Both the position numbers and the translations under genes were made by a program. Under the pieces are notes generated by a model. The model ran no database searches. It worked only from the letters and a program-made list of their open reading frames with translations, and was not told the DNA's origin. A stretch of DNA of 54,954 nt from Deltaproteobacteria bacterium (GTDB lineage Bacteria > Desulfobacterota > Desulfobaccia > Desulfobaccales > 0-14-0-80-60-11), in contig JASEFS010000024.1 of assembly GCA_030018495.1 (NCBI GenBank), forward strand, positions 1-54,954, given 5' to 3'. Shown here in pieces: positions 18,992 through 27,440 of this stretch; the first letter of the stretch is position 1, and each line of letters begins with the position of its first letter.

Positions 18992-19769
18992 CTTTTACAA
19001 AATATATGCCTTCGCCTACCGGAGCTGGCTTCTCAACATGCGCAACGTGTTTGCGGTTTTTGAGATGCTTTTTTGGCCGGGGGTGGCCATTTTTTCGGTG
19101 GGGCTCCTCACCCGCTTCCTCCAACTGGACCCGGAAACAGTGAGCTTCATCCTCATCGGCGCGGTGACCATGAACACCGTCCAGATCACCCAATTGGACA
19201 TCTCCTATTCACTCCTTTATGATGTCTGGTCCAAGAGCCTCAAGCATCCCTTCATCGCCCCCGTCCACATGAGCCACTTGCTCCTGGGGGCTTCGGCGGT
19301 GGGTTTTATCCGGGGACTTCTGATATTCGCCGTCATGGGGTTCCTCAGCATGTGGCTTTTCGGCATGGACCTGAGCCGTCCCGGCTTATTGGGGCTGGTG
19401 TTTTTTATGGCGGGATTGTTCTTCAACGCGGTCATCATCGGCATGCTGGTCCTGACCCTGGTGCTGCGCTTCGGGCACCGGGCCGAAGTGGCCGCCTGGG
19501 CTTTCTCCTATCTTATTTTGCTGTTGTGCGGCATGTACTATCCCGTCAGCATCCTGCCCCCGGGGGCCCGGCAGGCGGCGCAGCTCATCCCCCTTACCTA
19601 TTTCCTGGATCACTTCCGGCATTTTTATGGTTTTCCCTTGCTCTCGCCGCATCCCCTGATGTATGGCTTTTCTCAATGCGCCGTCTATCTGGTGGCCAGC
19701 TATGCCCTGCTGAACCGCACCCTGAAAGGGGCGCTCAAGCGGGGTGCCTTGTTGAAGTTGTCAGAGTGA
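18975..19769 (+). CDS. ABC-2 type permease
   Basis: A ~264-residue membrane protein with about six helices (first ~20-45, last ~235-255), the partner of the preceding ATPase. The motif region LLLCGMYYPVSILPPGARQA and then LIPLTYFLDHFR is typical for ABC-2 permeases. I chose GTG 18975, inside the ATPase gene end and after GGAAGAA; a TTG at 18954 is the other in-frame option. The pair forms a minimal exporter of unknown substrate. The cyclase gene follows 15 nt later. Confidence 0.87.
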   Translation: MKLPTDFYKIYAFAYRSWLLNMRNVFAVFEMLFWPGVAIFSVGLLTRFLQLDPETVSFILIGAVTMNTVQITQLDISYSLLYDVWSKSLKHPFIAPVHMSHLLLGASAVGFIRGLLIFAVMGFLSMWLFGMDLSRPGLLGLVFFMAGLFFNAVIIGMLVLTLVLRFGHRAEVAAWAFSYLILLLCGMYYPVSILPPGARQAAQLIPLTYFLDHFRHFYGFPLLSPHPLMYGFSQCAVYLVASYALLNRTLKGALKRGALLKLSE

Positions 19770-19784
19770 GATAAAAGAGAACAG

Positions 19785-21488
19785 ATGTTTCGGTTCACCT
19801 GCCTCCGCCACAAACTGATGTTTTACGTCTTGCTGCCCACCGCCCTCCTCCTCCTGGGCTTTGGCATTGCGGGATTTATATACACCCGGCATAATCTGTT
19901 AGAAGAATGGCAGGAAGCAGCCATCCTGCGGTTGGAGCGGGCGGCCCACCAACTGGACATGCGCCTCAGCACCCCCCTGAACTGGATTGATATATTTGTC
20001 AAGAATGCGGTCGCGGGCAATCCCGGGGACACCCAGGAATGGATTTTAGGACAGCTCCGAGGCCTTGAGGGAGTAAAAGAGGCTGAGATTGTCTGGCAAG
20101 AGGAGCAGGGTGGGAAGCCCAACGCGTCGCCTCCTTGCTGCCCGGTGGGAGCCGCCGCGACCCGATTTCTTTATGAAAAAGGGCAGGAAGCCGTCACCCT
20201 GGAAACCAGCCTCCTGGACCAGGGCGGCGGGTCTCTGGGGCGGCTCCGGGTGAATATCAGTTTTGCCTATCTCATGCAGGACATCCTCTCCTTCGGGTGG
20301 CAAGCAAGCTATCTGGCCTGCCTGGTGGATGAGGACGGACGCTATCTGGCCCATACTGATCCGCATATGAAGGGGATGGGAAGCCTGGGAGAAACCGGCG
20401 ACCCCCTGGATAGGGCTATCCTTAAAGCCATGCAGACTCAGCACTCCGGCACCTTGTTGGGTCCGGGGCATCCCCCTGAACGGGTGGCGGGGTTCTATCA
20501 TCTGCACACCGCTCCCTGGGTGATCGTCCTGTATGCCCGGGGGGATCAGATCCTGGCGCCCATCATCCGCTTCCGGTTCTATTACGCCCTGGCCGGCTTC
20601 GCCTGCATCATCATCATCTTAGGCCTTATCCGGCTAGGCACCAGGCCCATGATCCGGTCAATTCAGAAAATCGCTCAGGCTGCCGGCCAGGTGGCCCAGG
20701 GCCACTACGGCGAGCCCCTGCCAGTCAAATGCCCCGATGAAATCGGCCGCCTTACCCAGAGCTTTAATGAAATGGTGGCCGGCCTCAAGGAGCGGGACTA
20801 CATCAGCAACACCTTCGGCCGCTACATGGACCCCAAGATCGCCCGGGAGCTTCTTAAGAAGCCGGAAGCCGCGGTGCTCGGGGGGGAAAAGCGGGCGGTG
20901 GCCATCTTGTTTGCGGACTTGCGGGCCTTTACGCCCATTGCCGAGAACCTGACCCCGGAAGAGACCATCCGCCTGGTCAACCGCTTTTTTTCGGAAATGA
21001 TCGAGGTTATCCAGCAGCACCGGGGCATCATTGTGGATTTTTTCGGGGACGGCATCCTGGCCTTCTTCGATCCCCTGGACGGGCCGCTGGCGCCGGAGGC
21101 GCACCAGGCTGCGGCCTGCGCCCTGGCTATGCAGGAAGCCATGGGGGATATCAACACCTATGGCCGATACATCGGTCTGCCCACCCTGCATCTGGCCGTG
21201 GGGGTGCATGTCGGAGATGTGGTGGTAGGCAATATCGGCTCGGAAACTCGGGCCAAATATGGTATCGTGGGCGCGGCGGTGAACCTCACCCACCGCATTC
21301 AGGGAGAGCTGAAGGGCGGTGAGGTGGGTTTGTCCGAAGACGCGTACCGGCTTTTCTCCGAACCCCCGGCGGTCAAGCGGTCCTTTTATGCGTCTCTCAA
21401 AGGCATCCAGGAGCCCGTGACCCTGTTTGTAATCGACAAGTTGGGTGAAGAACCTCAATTGGGAGAAATATCCAGTGCTTCTGATTAG
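19785..21488 (+). CDS. Membrane-bound class III adenylate/guanylate cyclase
   Basis: A 567-residue nucleotide cyclase. N-terminal helix (~12-34), a ~225-residue extracytoplasmic sensor region (Cache-like by position, not proven), a second helix (~262-285), a HAMP linker (TRPMIRSIQKIAQAAGQV), then the catalytic domain. Metal-binding aspartates are D378 in LFADLRAFTP and D422 in FFGDGILAFF. YGIVGAAVNLTHRIQ carries the conserved Asn and Arg, and a lysine (AKYG) fits adenylate specificity. Output would be cAMP (or cGMP). It sits 15 nt after the ABC permease, so export and second-messenger signalling may share a transcript. Confidence 0.87.
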   Translation: MFRFTCLRHKLMFYVLLPTALLLLGFGIAGFIYTRHNLLEEWQEAAILRLERAAHQLDMRLSTPLNWIDIFVKNAVAGNPGDTQEWILGQLRGLEGVKEAEIVWQEEQGGKPNASPPCCPVGAAATRFLYEKGQEAVTLETSLLDQGGGSLGRLRVNISFAYLMQDILSFGWQASYLACLVDEDGRYLAHTDPHMKGMGSLGETGDPLDRAILKAMQTQHSGTLLGPGHPPERVAGFYHLHTAPWVIVLYARGDQILAPIIRFRFYYALAGFACIIIILGLIRLGTRPMIRSIQKIAQAAGQVAQGHYGEPLPVKCPDEIGRLTQSFNEMVAGLKERDYISNTFGRYMDPKIARELLKKPEAAVLGGEKRAVAILFADLRAFTPIAENLTPEETIRLVNRFFSEMIEVIQQHRGIIVDFFGDGILAFFDPLDGPLAPEAHQAAACALAMQEAMGDINTYGRYIGLPTLHLAVGVHVGDVVVGNIGSETRAKYGIVGAAVNLTHRIQGELKGGEVGLSEDAYRLFSEPPAVKRSFYASLKGIQEPVTLFVIDKLGEEPQLGEISSASD

Positions 21489-21507
21489 CGCCTGAATTCT
21501 TGCTATT

Positions 21508-21548
21508 CAAAACCAAAACTGAAAACCAAAACTGAAAACTGAAAACTT
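21508..21548. repeat. A-rich 6/7-nt array before murI
   Basis: AAAACC and AAAACTG units alternate with a 6-7 nt period and end five bases before the murI start. No ribosome site is seen; the array fills the place where it would be. It starts 20 nt after the cyclase stop. Confidence 0.6.
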
Positions 21549-21552
21549 ATAT

Positions 21553-22356
21553 ATGATCGGCGTCTTTGATTCCGGCTTCGGCGGCTTGGTGGTGCTTAGG
21601 GAATTTTTGCAGGTGCTCCCGCAATACGACTATTTATACCTGGGAGACAACGCCCGCATCCCCTACGGCACCCGTTCGGACCGCGTGGTGTTGCGTTTCA
21701 CCGAGCAGGCGGTGGACTATCTTTTCCGGCAGGGCTGCCAACTCATCATTTTGGCCTGCCACACCGCGTCGGCCAAGGCCCTGCGCACCATCCAGCAGGT
21801 CTACCTGCCGGTCCACTATCCCGACCTTCGGGTGCTGGGAGTGGTGATCCCCACCGTGGAAGAAGCCTTGGCGCGCTCCCGGCGCGGCTCGATCGGGGTC
21901 ATTGCCACCGAAGGCACGGTGGCCTCCCGTTCCTTTGAGCTGGAGCTTCACAAACTGGACCCCGGGGTCGAAGTGGTGCAGCAGGCCTGTCCGCTCCTGG
22001 TGCCGCTTATTGAATCCGGGGAGCAGGATTGGGAAGGCACCGACATGATCCTGCGCCGCTATCTGGCCCCCCTCAAAGCCGCGCAGGTGGACACCCTGAT
22101 TCTGGGCTGCACCCACTACTCCATCCTGAAAGACAAGGTCGCCGCCATTATGGGAGACGGCATCACCCTGGTGTGCTCCGGGCAGGTGGCCGCGGCCAAA
22201 CTGGTGGATTACCTTAAGCGCCACCCGGAAATTGAGAGCCGCCTGAGCCGGGGCGGCACCCGCCGCTTTTTGACCACCGACCTGACGCCGCGCTTTCAGA
22301 TGCTGGCCAGTCTTTTTATGGGGAACGCCGTAGATTCTGAGGTGGTGGAGTTGTAA
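21553..22356 (+). CDS. murI: Glutamate racemase
   Basis: Supplies D-glutamate for peptidoglycan by interconverting L- and D-glutamate. 267 residues. Opening motif FDSGFGGLVVLREF, then LGDNARIPYGTRS. The first catalytic cysteine is C69, in LACHTASA, where most family members have ACNTASA; the residue after the cysteine is thus His instead of Asn. The second catalytic cysteine lies in LGCTHYSIL. The rest fits the family well. ATG 21553 starts directly with MIGVFDSG, the usual N-terminus, and is preceded by the A-rich repeat array. Confidence 0.93.
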   Translation: MIGVFDSGFGGLVVLREFLQVLPQYDYLYLGDNARIPYGTRSDRVVLRFTEQAVDYLFRQGCQLIILACHTASAKALRTIQQVYLPVHYPDLRVLGVVIPTVEEALARSRRGSIGVIATEGTVASRSFELELHKLDPGVEVVQQACPLLVPLIESGEQDWEGTDMILRRYLAPLKAAQVDTLILGCTHYSILKDKVAAIMGDGITLVCSGQVAAAKLVDYLKRHPEIESRLSRGGTRRFLTTDLTPRFQMLASLFMGNAVDSEVVEL

Positions 22357-22365
22357 GAAAGGACG

Positions 22366-22393
22366 GTTTTCAGTTTTCAGTTTTCAGTTTACG
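22366..22393. repeat. Perfect GTTTTCA heptamer array after murI
   Basis: GTTTTCA three times followed by GTTTACG, starting ten bases after the murI stop. On the minus strand it encodes the last residues (KLKTEN) and the stop codon (22370-22372) of the GNAT gene. Confidence 0.8.
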
Positions 22394-22909
22394 GTGGGAA
22401 GAGAGAAAATTAGCTGAGAAGAATTTGGCATCAGCCAAGACTACAGAAGTTTCCACCTGCCGTGCTGAAATAGTCCAGTAGGTTTTAAGCAGCCTGTCCT
22501 TTTCAGCCGGGGTCACCAGACGGAAGCCGTGCTTCTCATAAAAACTTACGGCCCAGTCCGCCGCGGCCCAGGTGCCCACCAGCATGGGCTTTGTCTCGTT
22601 TTTCAGGATGTGCTGCAATAATCTTGACCCCACGCCCCGGCGCTGGGCGGCTGGCTGGACATAGGCGTGCCGGATCAGCACCACTTCACCCTTGTCCTGG
22701 CGGCCCATGACCCCCAGCAGACTTCTGTCCTCCTCATAACCGTAAAACACCACCCCGGCCGTCAACTCTCCGACCAGCTCCTCCCTCGGCATATACGGCT
22801 CATGCCAGCAGTCCTGAGGAATCACCCCTTTGTAAGCCTGGGCGGCTTCGTTGATGATGCGCCAGATTGCCTCGATATCTTGAGGGCTCAGCAAGCAAAT
22901 CATAACCAT
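22370..22909 (-). CDS. GNAT family acetyltransferase
   Basis: A 179-residue GNAT protein of unknown substrate. The acetyl-CoA-binding segment AYVQPAAQRRGVGSRLLQHI is near 85-105, followed by a motif-B pattern WAVSFYEKHGFRLV. The start MVMICLLSPQD has an ATG two codons further in as an alternative. It lies 37 nt after the second Tat-type gene on the same strand. The C-terminal KLKTEN tail is encoded by a heptamer repeat, so the original end was probably different. Confidence 0.83.
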   Translation of the reverse strand: MVMICLLSPQDIEAIWRIINEAAQAYKGVIPQDCWHEPYMPREELVGELTAGVVFYGYEEDRSLLGVMGRQDKGEVVLIRHAYVQPAAQRRGVGSRLLQHILKNETKPMLVGTWAAADWAVSFYEKHGFRLVTPAEKDRLLKTYWTISARQVETSVVLADAKFFSANFLSSHRKLKTEN

Positions 22910-22946
22910 TCTCAGAAGCTTGTTTAATTATTAAAGTTTGAAAAAC

Positions 22947-23264
22947 TTAAGGACCCACCGGCTGATCATAATGCGACTCCGCCTTCAGCCGTTGGCCGCA
23001 CCTTGGACAGAAGGCAAACTCCTGCTCCAACCGCTGGCCGCAATGGCTGCAAAATGAGCGGGGCGGGGGTTCCTCCAAAGGATTAGGGAGCTTGTAGTCG
23101 TGATAGGCCTCGTGAAACTGCTGGGTGACCTCCTGGGAAGTCTGGCGCAACTTGGCTACCAGCCGCCCCAGCTTTTCGGCGTATTCCGGGAGCTTTTCGG
23201 GCCCGAACAGAATCAAAGCCAGAACCAGAAGAACGATCAGTTCTTCAAAGGAGATGCCAAACAC
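22947..23264 (-). CDS. TatA/TatB-type protein with C-terminal zinc ribbon
   Basis: A 105-residue protein. Residues 1-60 are Tat-like: a short N-terminal membrane helix (ELIVLLVLALILFGPEKLPE, with the family FGP at its end) and an amphipathic helix (YAEKLGRLVAKLRQTSQEV), as in TatB. The tail then has a zinc ribbon CSHCGQRL ... CPRCGQRL, which is not part of ordinary Tat proteins. It follows the tatA-like gene by 19 nt. TatC is not in the window. The function of the ribbon is unknown. Confidence 0.82.
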   Translation of the reverse strand: MFGISFEELIVLLVLALILFGPEKLPEYAEKLGRLVAKLRQTSQEVTQQFHEAYHDYKLPNPLEEPPPRSFCSHCGQRLEQEFAFCPRCGQRLKAESHYDQPVGP

Positions 23265-23283
23265 AGGGGCTTCCTAGCGCTTC

Positions 23284-23565
23284 TCAGGCCTTCAATTTGT
23301 GCCCGCAATTGGGGCAGAAAGCAAAGTCGCCGACGAGTTCCTTTTGGCAGGCGGGGCAGGTGGCGGGCTGATTCGCCCCCGGGCCGCCGGCGCCGCTGCT
23401 GCCGGCTTCTTGTTTCGGTAAATTTTCCGGCTCATCATGAGCCTTTTTGAAGCTTTTGATGGCCTTGCCGATGCCTTCCGCCAATTCCGGGAGGCGTTTC
23501 GGCCCGAACAGGATCAACACGATCAACAAAATGATGAGGATGGGTCCCCAACTGTAACCGAACAT
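23284..23565 (-). CDS. tatA: TatA-type protein with C-terminal zinc ribbon
   Basis: A 93-residue TatA-like subunit of the twin-arginine translocase pore. Membrane helix PILIILLIVLILFGPKRLPE, then the amphipathic helix LAEGIGKAIKSFKKA with the typical F-K-K run, then a short acidic/Gly linker (NLPKQEAGSSGAGGPGANQP) and a zinc ribbon CPACQKEL ... CPNCGHKL. Ordinary TatA ends in a disordered tail. The ribbons of the two neighbouring Tat proteins are alike (FAFCPxCG), pointing to duplication of one fusion gene or a shared role. Confidence 0.83.
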   Translation of the reverse strand: MFGYSWGPILIILLIVLILFGPKRLPELAEGIGKAIKSFKKAHDEPENLPKQEAGSSGAGGPGANQPATCPACQKELVGDFAFCPNCGHKLKA

Positions 23566-23643
23566 AGGCGCCTCTTGGTTGCGTAATTATTTGATGTTAC
23601 TATATCAAAAGAATATAAAGCGGGCAAACATAAGGCGGTTGCC

Positions 23644-24180
23644 ATGAAAGATTGGAATGTCGTGCTCACCAGCCATATGGGAGAGGAACACCGCCTCCTG
23701 CAGGAGGTGGCGGATTACGGTGAATTTCATCGCAGCGGTTTTCGGGAAGTGCTCATCGGCAAAGTGCCTGACCCTGCTGAGTTTATGGAAATCCTCAAGC
23801 ACAGTTGGGAGACGCAGCCCTTTTTGTCCGGGATACTGAGCACCGCCACACCGGTGGACCGCCTTTTTTCCTTCTCTACTGAAGAACTCATGGACCGTCT
23901 CCGGCAGGAATCCTTGGCCTTCCTGCCCCGCCTGGAAGGCAAGGCCTTTTATGTACGGGTAAAACGCCGGGGACACAAGGGCGAGATTTCCAGCCAGGAA
24001 GTGGAACAGGCCCTGGACCGCTTCCTGTTGGATGAACTGGCGGCCCGAGGCCGGGAAGGCCGCATAGACTTCCATAACCCCGATGCCATATTGTTCGTGG
24101 AAATTATTCACAACCAGTGCGGCCTGACCGTCATCACCCCGGAAATGAAGCAGCGGTATCCGTTTATCAAAGTGAAATAA
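23644..24180 (+). CDS. Stand-alone THUMP domain protein
   Basis: A 178-residue protein that ends in a THUMP domain (RNA-binding fold of tRNA-modifying enzymes): FYVRVKRRGHKGEISSQEVE ... NPDAILFVEIIHNQCGLTVI and TPEMKQRYPFIKVK. No methyltransferase, pseudouridine synthase or ThiI-type domain is attached. THUMP proteins normally bring a catalytic domain to tRNA, so this one probably works with a partner, as Tan1-like proteins do with acetyltransferases. A GNAT gene lies nearby on the other strand (22370-22909), but a link is only speculative. The ribosome site AAGGCGG precedes ATG 23644. Confidence 0.75.
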   Translation: MKDWNVVLTSHMGEEHRLLQEVADYGEFHRSGFREVLIGKVPDPAEFMEILKHSWETQPFLSGILSTATPVDRLFSFSTEELMDRLRQESLAFLPRLEGKAFYVRVKRRGHKGEISSQEVEQALDRFLLDELAARGREGRIDFHNPDAILFVEIIHNQCGLTVITPEMKQRYPFIKVK

Positions 24181-24246
24181 CCTTGCTGAGCAGTAGATTA
24201 AGAGGTGTGAACCGCCTGCCTTACCTTGAACCCCCGCCCATAGAGC

Positions 24247-24296
24247 GGGAGCACAGGCTTCCAGCCTGTGCACCCAGGCAAGATGCCTGTGCTCCC
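24247..24296. repeat. Cloverleaf-like palindromic repeat
   Basis: Outer stem GGGAGCA (24247-24253) with TGCTCCC (24290-24296), enclosing two hairpins: GCACAGGC/GCCTGTGC (24251-24258 with 24264-24271) and CAGGCA/TGCCTG (24275-24280 with 24284-24289). It is a compact REP-type element between the THUMP gene and rarA; its core matches the hairpin after mvhD (3216-3249). Confidence 0.75.
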
Positions 24297-24371
24297 ATTA
24301 ACAAGATGTTTGGAGACGAATTCAGAGCAAAAAGAACCGAGTACTTCCAGACCTGAGCCCAATAGATTTTT

Positions 24372-25688
24372 ATGCACAAAACCGCTTCTCTCTTTACTCC
24401 CGAGCAGCCGCTGGCCGCCAGGATGCGGCCCCGCAACCTGGCCGAGTTTGTGGGCCAGACCCACCTGGTGGGGGAAGGCCGCCTCTTGTGGCGGGCCATC
24501 AAAGCCCGGCGTCTCTTTTCTTCCATGATCTTTTGGGGGCCGCCCGGCTCCGGCAAGACTACTCTGGCCCGCCTCATGGCCGATGAGCTGGACTGCGAAT
24601 TTTTCAGCTTGAGCGCGGTGATGAGCGGTGTGGCCGACTTGAGGAAACTCGTGGACGAGGCCCGGCGGCTCAGGGACGCGGGCCGCCGCAGCGTGGTCCT
24701 AATCGACGAAATCCACCGCTTTAACAAGGCTCAGCAGGACGCGCTGCTGCCTCACGTGGAGGAGGGCCTCATCACTCTCATCGGCGCCACCACCGAGAAC
24801 CCGTATTTCGAGGTCATCGGGCCGCTGTTGTCCCGGGCCAAAATCTTCATCTTCGAACCGCTCGCAGCCACAGAAATGGCGACCATTATAAAGCGCGCGC
24901 TGGCGGACCGGGAGCGGGGCCTGGGGGACAAACAGGTGGATTTGACTGACGAGGCCCTGGACTATATGGTGCACATGTCCGGGGGCGACGCCCGCCGGGC
25001 CCTGAACACCCTGGAACTGGCGGTTCTGAGCACCCCCGCCGACCCTCAGGGGGTTATTCGGATTGATCCGGCCGTGGTGCAGGAATGCCTGCCCAGGCGG
25101 GAACTGGCCTATGACAAGGGAGGTGACGCCCACTACGACACCGTCTCCGCGTTCATCAAGAGCATCAGGGGCTCGGACGTGGACGCGGCCCTTTATTGGC
25201 TGGCCCGCATGGTCAAGGCCGGCGAAGACCCGCGGTTTATCATGCGCCGCCTCTTTGTTCTGGCCTCCGAAGACATCGGCCTGGCCGACCCCCGGGCTCT
25301 GGAGCAGGTGGCCGCGGCTTCCCGGGCCTTGGAATGGGTGGGGCTCCCGGAGGCCGAGTATCATCTGGCCCAAGCTACCATATATCTGGCCCTGGCGCCC
25401 AAGAGCAATTCCACCCAGGCCTACTTCAAGGCCAAGGCCGTCCTGGAAGAAAAAGGCCTCACCGCGGTGCCCGTCCATTTGCAGGATTCTTCCCGAAACG
25501 GCGCGGCCCTGGGGCATGGACAGGGGTATGAATATCCCCATAATTATCCCGGCCACTGGGTACAACAGGAATACCTTCCCAAAGAATTATCCGGGCAGAG
25601 TTTTTATGAGCCCGGCGGGGAAGGAGCAGAAGAGGAACTGGCCGAGGCTTGGCGCCGCCGGCGGCAGGAAAACGTCAAACCTGACTAG
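24372..25688 (+). CDS. rarA: Replication-associated recombination protein A (MgsA/RarA)
   Basis: AAA+ ATPase acting at stalled forks and gaps. 438 residues, the family size. It starts with RMRPRNLAEFVGQTHLV, Walker A is GPPGSGKTT near 57, Walker B VVLIDEIHRFN, sensor 1 IGATTENP, and arginine finger region LLSRAKIFIF. The C-terminal tetramerisation region includes the conserved HLQDSSRNGAALGHGQGYEYPH NY segment. No Shine-Dalgarno precedes ATG 24372. Its stop TAG (25686-25688) coincides with the left end of a MITE-like element. Confidence 0.94.
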   Translation: MHKTASLFTPEQPLAARMRPRNLAEFVGQTHLVGEGRLLWRAIKARRLFSSMIFWGPPGSGKTTLARLMADELDCEFFSLSAVMSGVADLRKLVDEARRLRDAGRRSVVLIDEIHRFNKAQQDALLPHVEEGLITLIGATTENPYFEVIGPLLSRAKIFIFEPLAATEMATIIKRALADRERGLGDKQVDLTDEALDYMVHMSGGDARRALNTLELAVLSTPADPQGVIRIDPAVVQECLPRRELAYDKGGDAHYDTVSAFIKSIRGSDVDAALYWLARMVKAGEDPRFIMRRLFVLASEDIGLADPRALEQVAAASRALEWVGLPEAEYHLAQATIYLALAPKSNSTQAYFKAKAVLEEKGLTAVPVHLQDSSRNGAALGHGQGYEYPHNYPGHWVQQEYLPKELSGQSFYEPGGEGAEEELAEAWRRRRQENVKPD

Positions 25689-25921
25689 AAGACATTTCAA
25701 AACCCCCTCACCTCAAATCCTCTCCCCCCATTTATGGGGTAGAGGAAGGAAAACGATGATCACGGAAGTTTTCCTTAAAAGGCCTCGCAGTTCTCTATCA
25801 CCTTGAATTTTGCCATATCCCGGCGGTTTTTTTTCCCTCTCCCCTTTGGGGGGAGGGCAGGGTGAGGGGGAGTAAATGACCGACAATCTCCACTGCATAC
25901 AAGGTTTTGAAATAGCTTCTG
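25686..25921. mobile_element. MITE-like element, copy 1 (~235 bp)
   Basis: A ~235-bp element ~95% identical to 44669-44903. Its ends are inverted repeats of ~18 bp: AGAAGACATTTCAAAACC on the left and the near reverse complement GGTTTTGAAATAGCTTCT on the right. Inside are G/C-run palindromes and no coding gene. Copy 2 is bounded by TA on both sides, which fits a TA target (IS630/mariner type). The left end supplies the rarA stop codon. The rest of the 366-nt gap (25922-26054) holds no feature I can name. Confidence 0.85.
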
Positions 25922-26054
25922 GTATCGAGTCCAGGACACGTTAACCTTGCCGCTGCTTTCTTACCGCAGAAACTCAAAACCCCCGCTAGCGCGGCCGTCC
26001 CTGACCGCCTTGGATAAAGGCCGGCGGCCCCCCCGCCTCGAGTTACTGTAGCCG

Positions 26055-27440
26055 CTACCTGGTCAACCAGCGGCGATCGCGCACCGTGACCACGGCATAG
26101 GGGTAAATCCACTGGAGCAGGAAGAAGGCGTAATAGCTGTAAATGACGCCGTAAATAAAGTCATAATCCCGTTCCAGCCAGAGATAATACACCTGGTTGA
26201 GCAGGGAAATCAAAGCCAGAGCCGCCAGGCATTTAAAGAAAATGACCGGATAGGCCGCCAGGGAGGCGGCTAAGACGCCGAAGAAAAAAAGGGTCATGGG
26301 ATATTCCAGTTGACTCAGGAAAAATTCCACGATGGGCATGAGCCGGTGTTTCAGCCTATAGCGGGTGAACAGATAGCCCAGCATGACGCAGGATTCCCGG
26401 ACGTTGCCGCGTTCCCAGCGCAGGTACATTCTGCACAGGCCCGCATAGTTTTCGGGCACCAGGGTATAGACTACGGCGGTGCGCTGGTAGCAGGTGTAAT
26501 ACCCCGCCCTCAGGATAAAATTGGTGAGGGCCCGGTCCTCGCTGTGTTGGCAGGGAGCCCCCAGAAAGGTCTGGTTCCGCCAGGCCTCCAGATGCGGCAG
26601 GAGGGCGGCCCGCCGGTATGCGGAGAGCGACCCGGGGGTGCAGATGACGGTGCGGTAAACGGATTGGGAGGCCCTGAGATAATCAAGATTAACAAAGCGC
26701 ACGCCCTGCATTTTGCCGATAAGGCTGTCATGGCGGTTGTAAACCTTGACATTGCCCGCCACGGCTCCGATCCGGGCATCCTTGAGCAGGGGCGCCACTA
26801 GATGCCGCAAGGCCTCTTTGGTTATTAAGCTGTCCGAATCAACGGTCACCACGACCTCGCCTCGGGCCTCGCGAAAACCCTGATACAGGGCTTCTTTTTT
26901 GCCCCGGTTATGAGGAAAACGGATGGTTTTGATCAGGTCGGGGCGGCGGTTTCGGGCCAGACCGATATATTCCCAGGAGTCGTCCGTGGAACCGTCGTCA
27001 ATGCAAATGATTTCCAGACGCTCCCGCGGATAATCCGCGGACCCTATGGACTCGAGGCAGGCTTCCACCATGGGGCCTTCATTGAAAACCGGGACAATGA
27101 CGGATAGATGAGGCAGGGGGCCGTTCTGCAAGGGGCACGGCCGGTAGAGAGCCCAAAGTACAGTGCGCATTATCTGAAACAACACCATAGCCAGGAAGTA
27201 GCCGGCCCCCAAAGCGGGCAGGAAGGCGGTGCAGCCCTGTCGGCTGAATAAACTCAGATAAGCCCCGAACGATCCCAGCTTTAGGCCGACGGCAATCAAG
27301 GCGGCCAGGAGGAAAGGGAAAAGGGCTTTGAGGCTTAAATCAACCCACTGAAACCGCGCTCTCCGGGGTGGGGAAGGCCGGCTGTATCCAGGCCCATGCC
27401 AGGAGGAGAGAGTAGGGACCGCGTTGCGCATGGCTCTCAA
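26055..27440 (-). CDS. Membrane glycosyltransferase family 2 (NodC/hyaluronan-synthase-like)
   Basis: A 461-residue membrane glycosyltransferase likely to polymerise a beta-linked polysaccharide at the inner membrane. Two N-terminal helices (~36-58, ~75-98) precede a GT-A domain: VIVPVFNEG, IDDGSTDDSW, DSDSLI (metal-binding), SEDRALTNFI (catalytic base region) and RWERGNVRES (the R/QxxRW position). The motif CTPGSLSAYRRAAL is like that of chitin/hyaluronan synthases. Three or four helices close the protein. Start ATG 27431 or the earlier ATG 27440. It stands alone, so the sugar is unknown. Confidence 0.85.
   Translation of the reverse strand: MRAMRNAVPTLSSWHGPGYSRPSPPRRARFQWVDLSLKALFPFLLAALIAVGLKLGSFGAYLSLFSRQGCTAFLPALGAGYFLAMVLFQIMRTVLWALYRPCPLQNGPLPHLSVIVPVFNEGPMVEACLESIGSADYPRERLEIICIDDGSTDDSWEYIGLARNRRPDLIKTIRFPHNRGKKEALYQGFREARGEVVVTVDSDSLITKEALRHLVAPLLKDARIGAVAGNVKVYNRHDSLIGKMQGVRFVNLDYLRASQSVYRTVICTPGSLSAYRRAALLPHLEAWRNQTFLGAPCQHSEDRALTNFILRAGYYTCYQRTAVVYTLVPENYAGLCRMYLRWERGNVRESCVMLGYLFTRYRLKHRLMPIVEFFLSQLEYPMTLFFFGVLAASLAAYPVIFFKCLAALALISLLNQVYYLWLERDYDFIYGVIYSYYAFFLLQWIYPYAVVTVRDRRWLTR

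Noticed and set aside
25713-26112. Small minus-strand frames in and after MITE copy 1 (and the matching frame in copy 2, 44680-44880)
   Set aside because: They translate the G/C-rich palindromes of the repeat and have no ribosome site.
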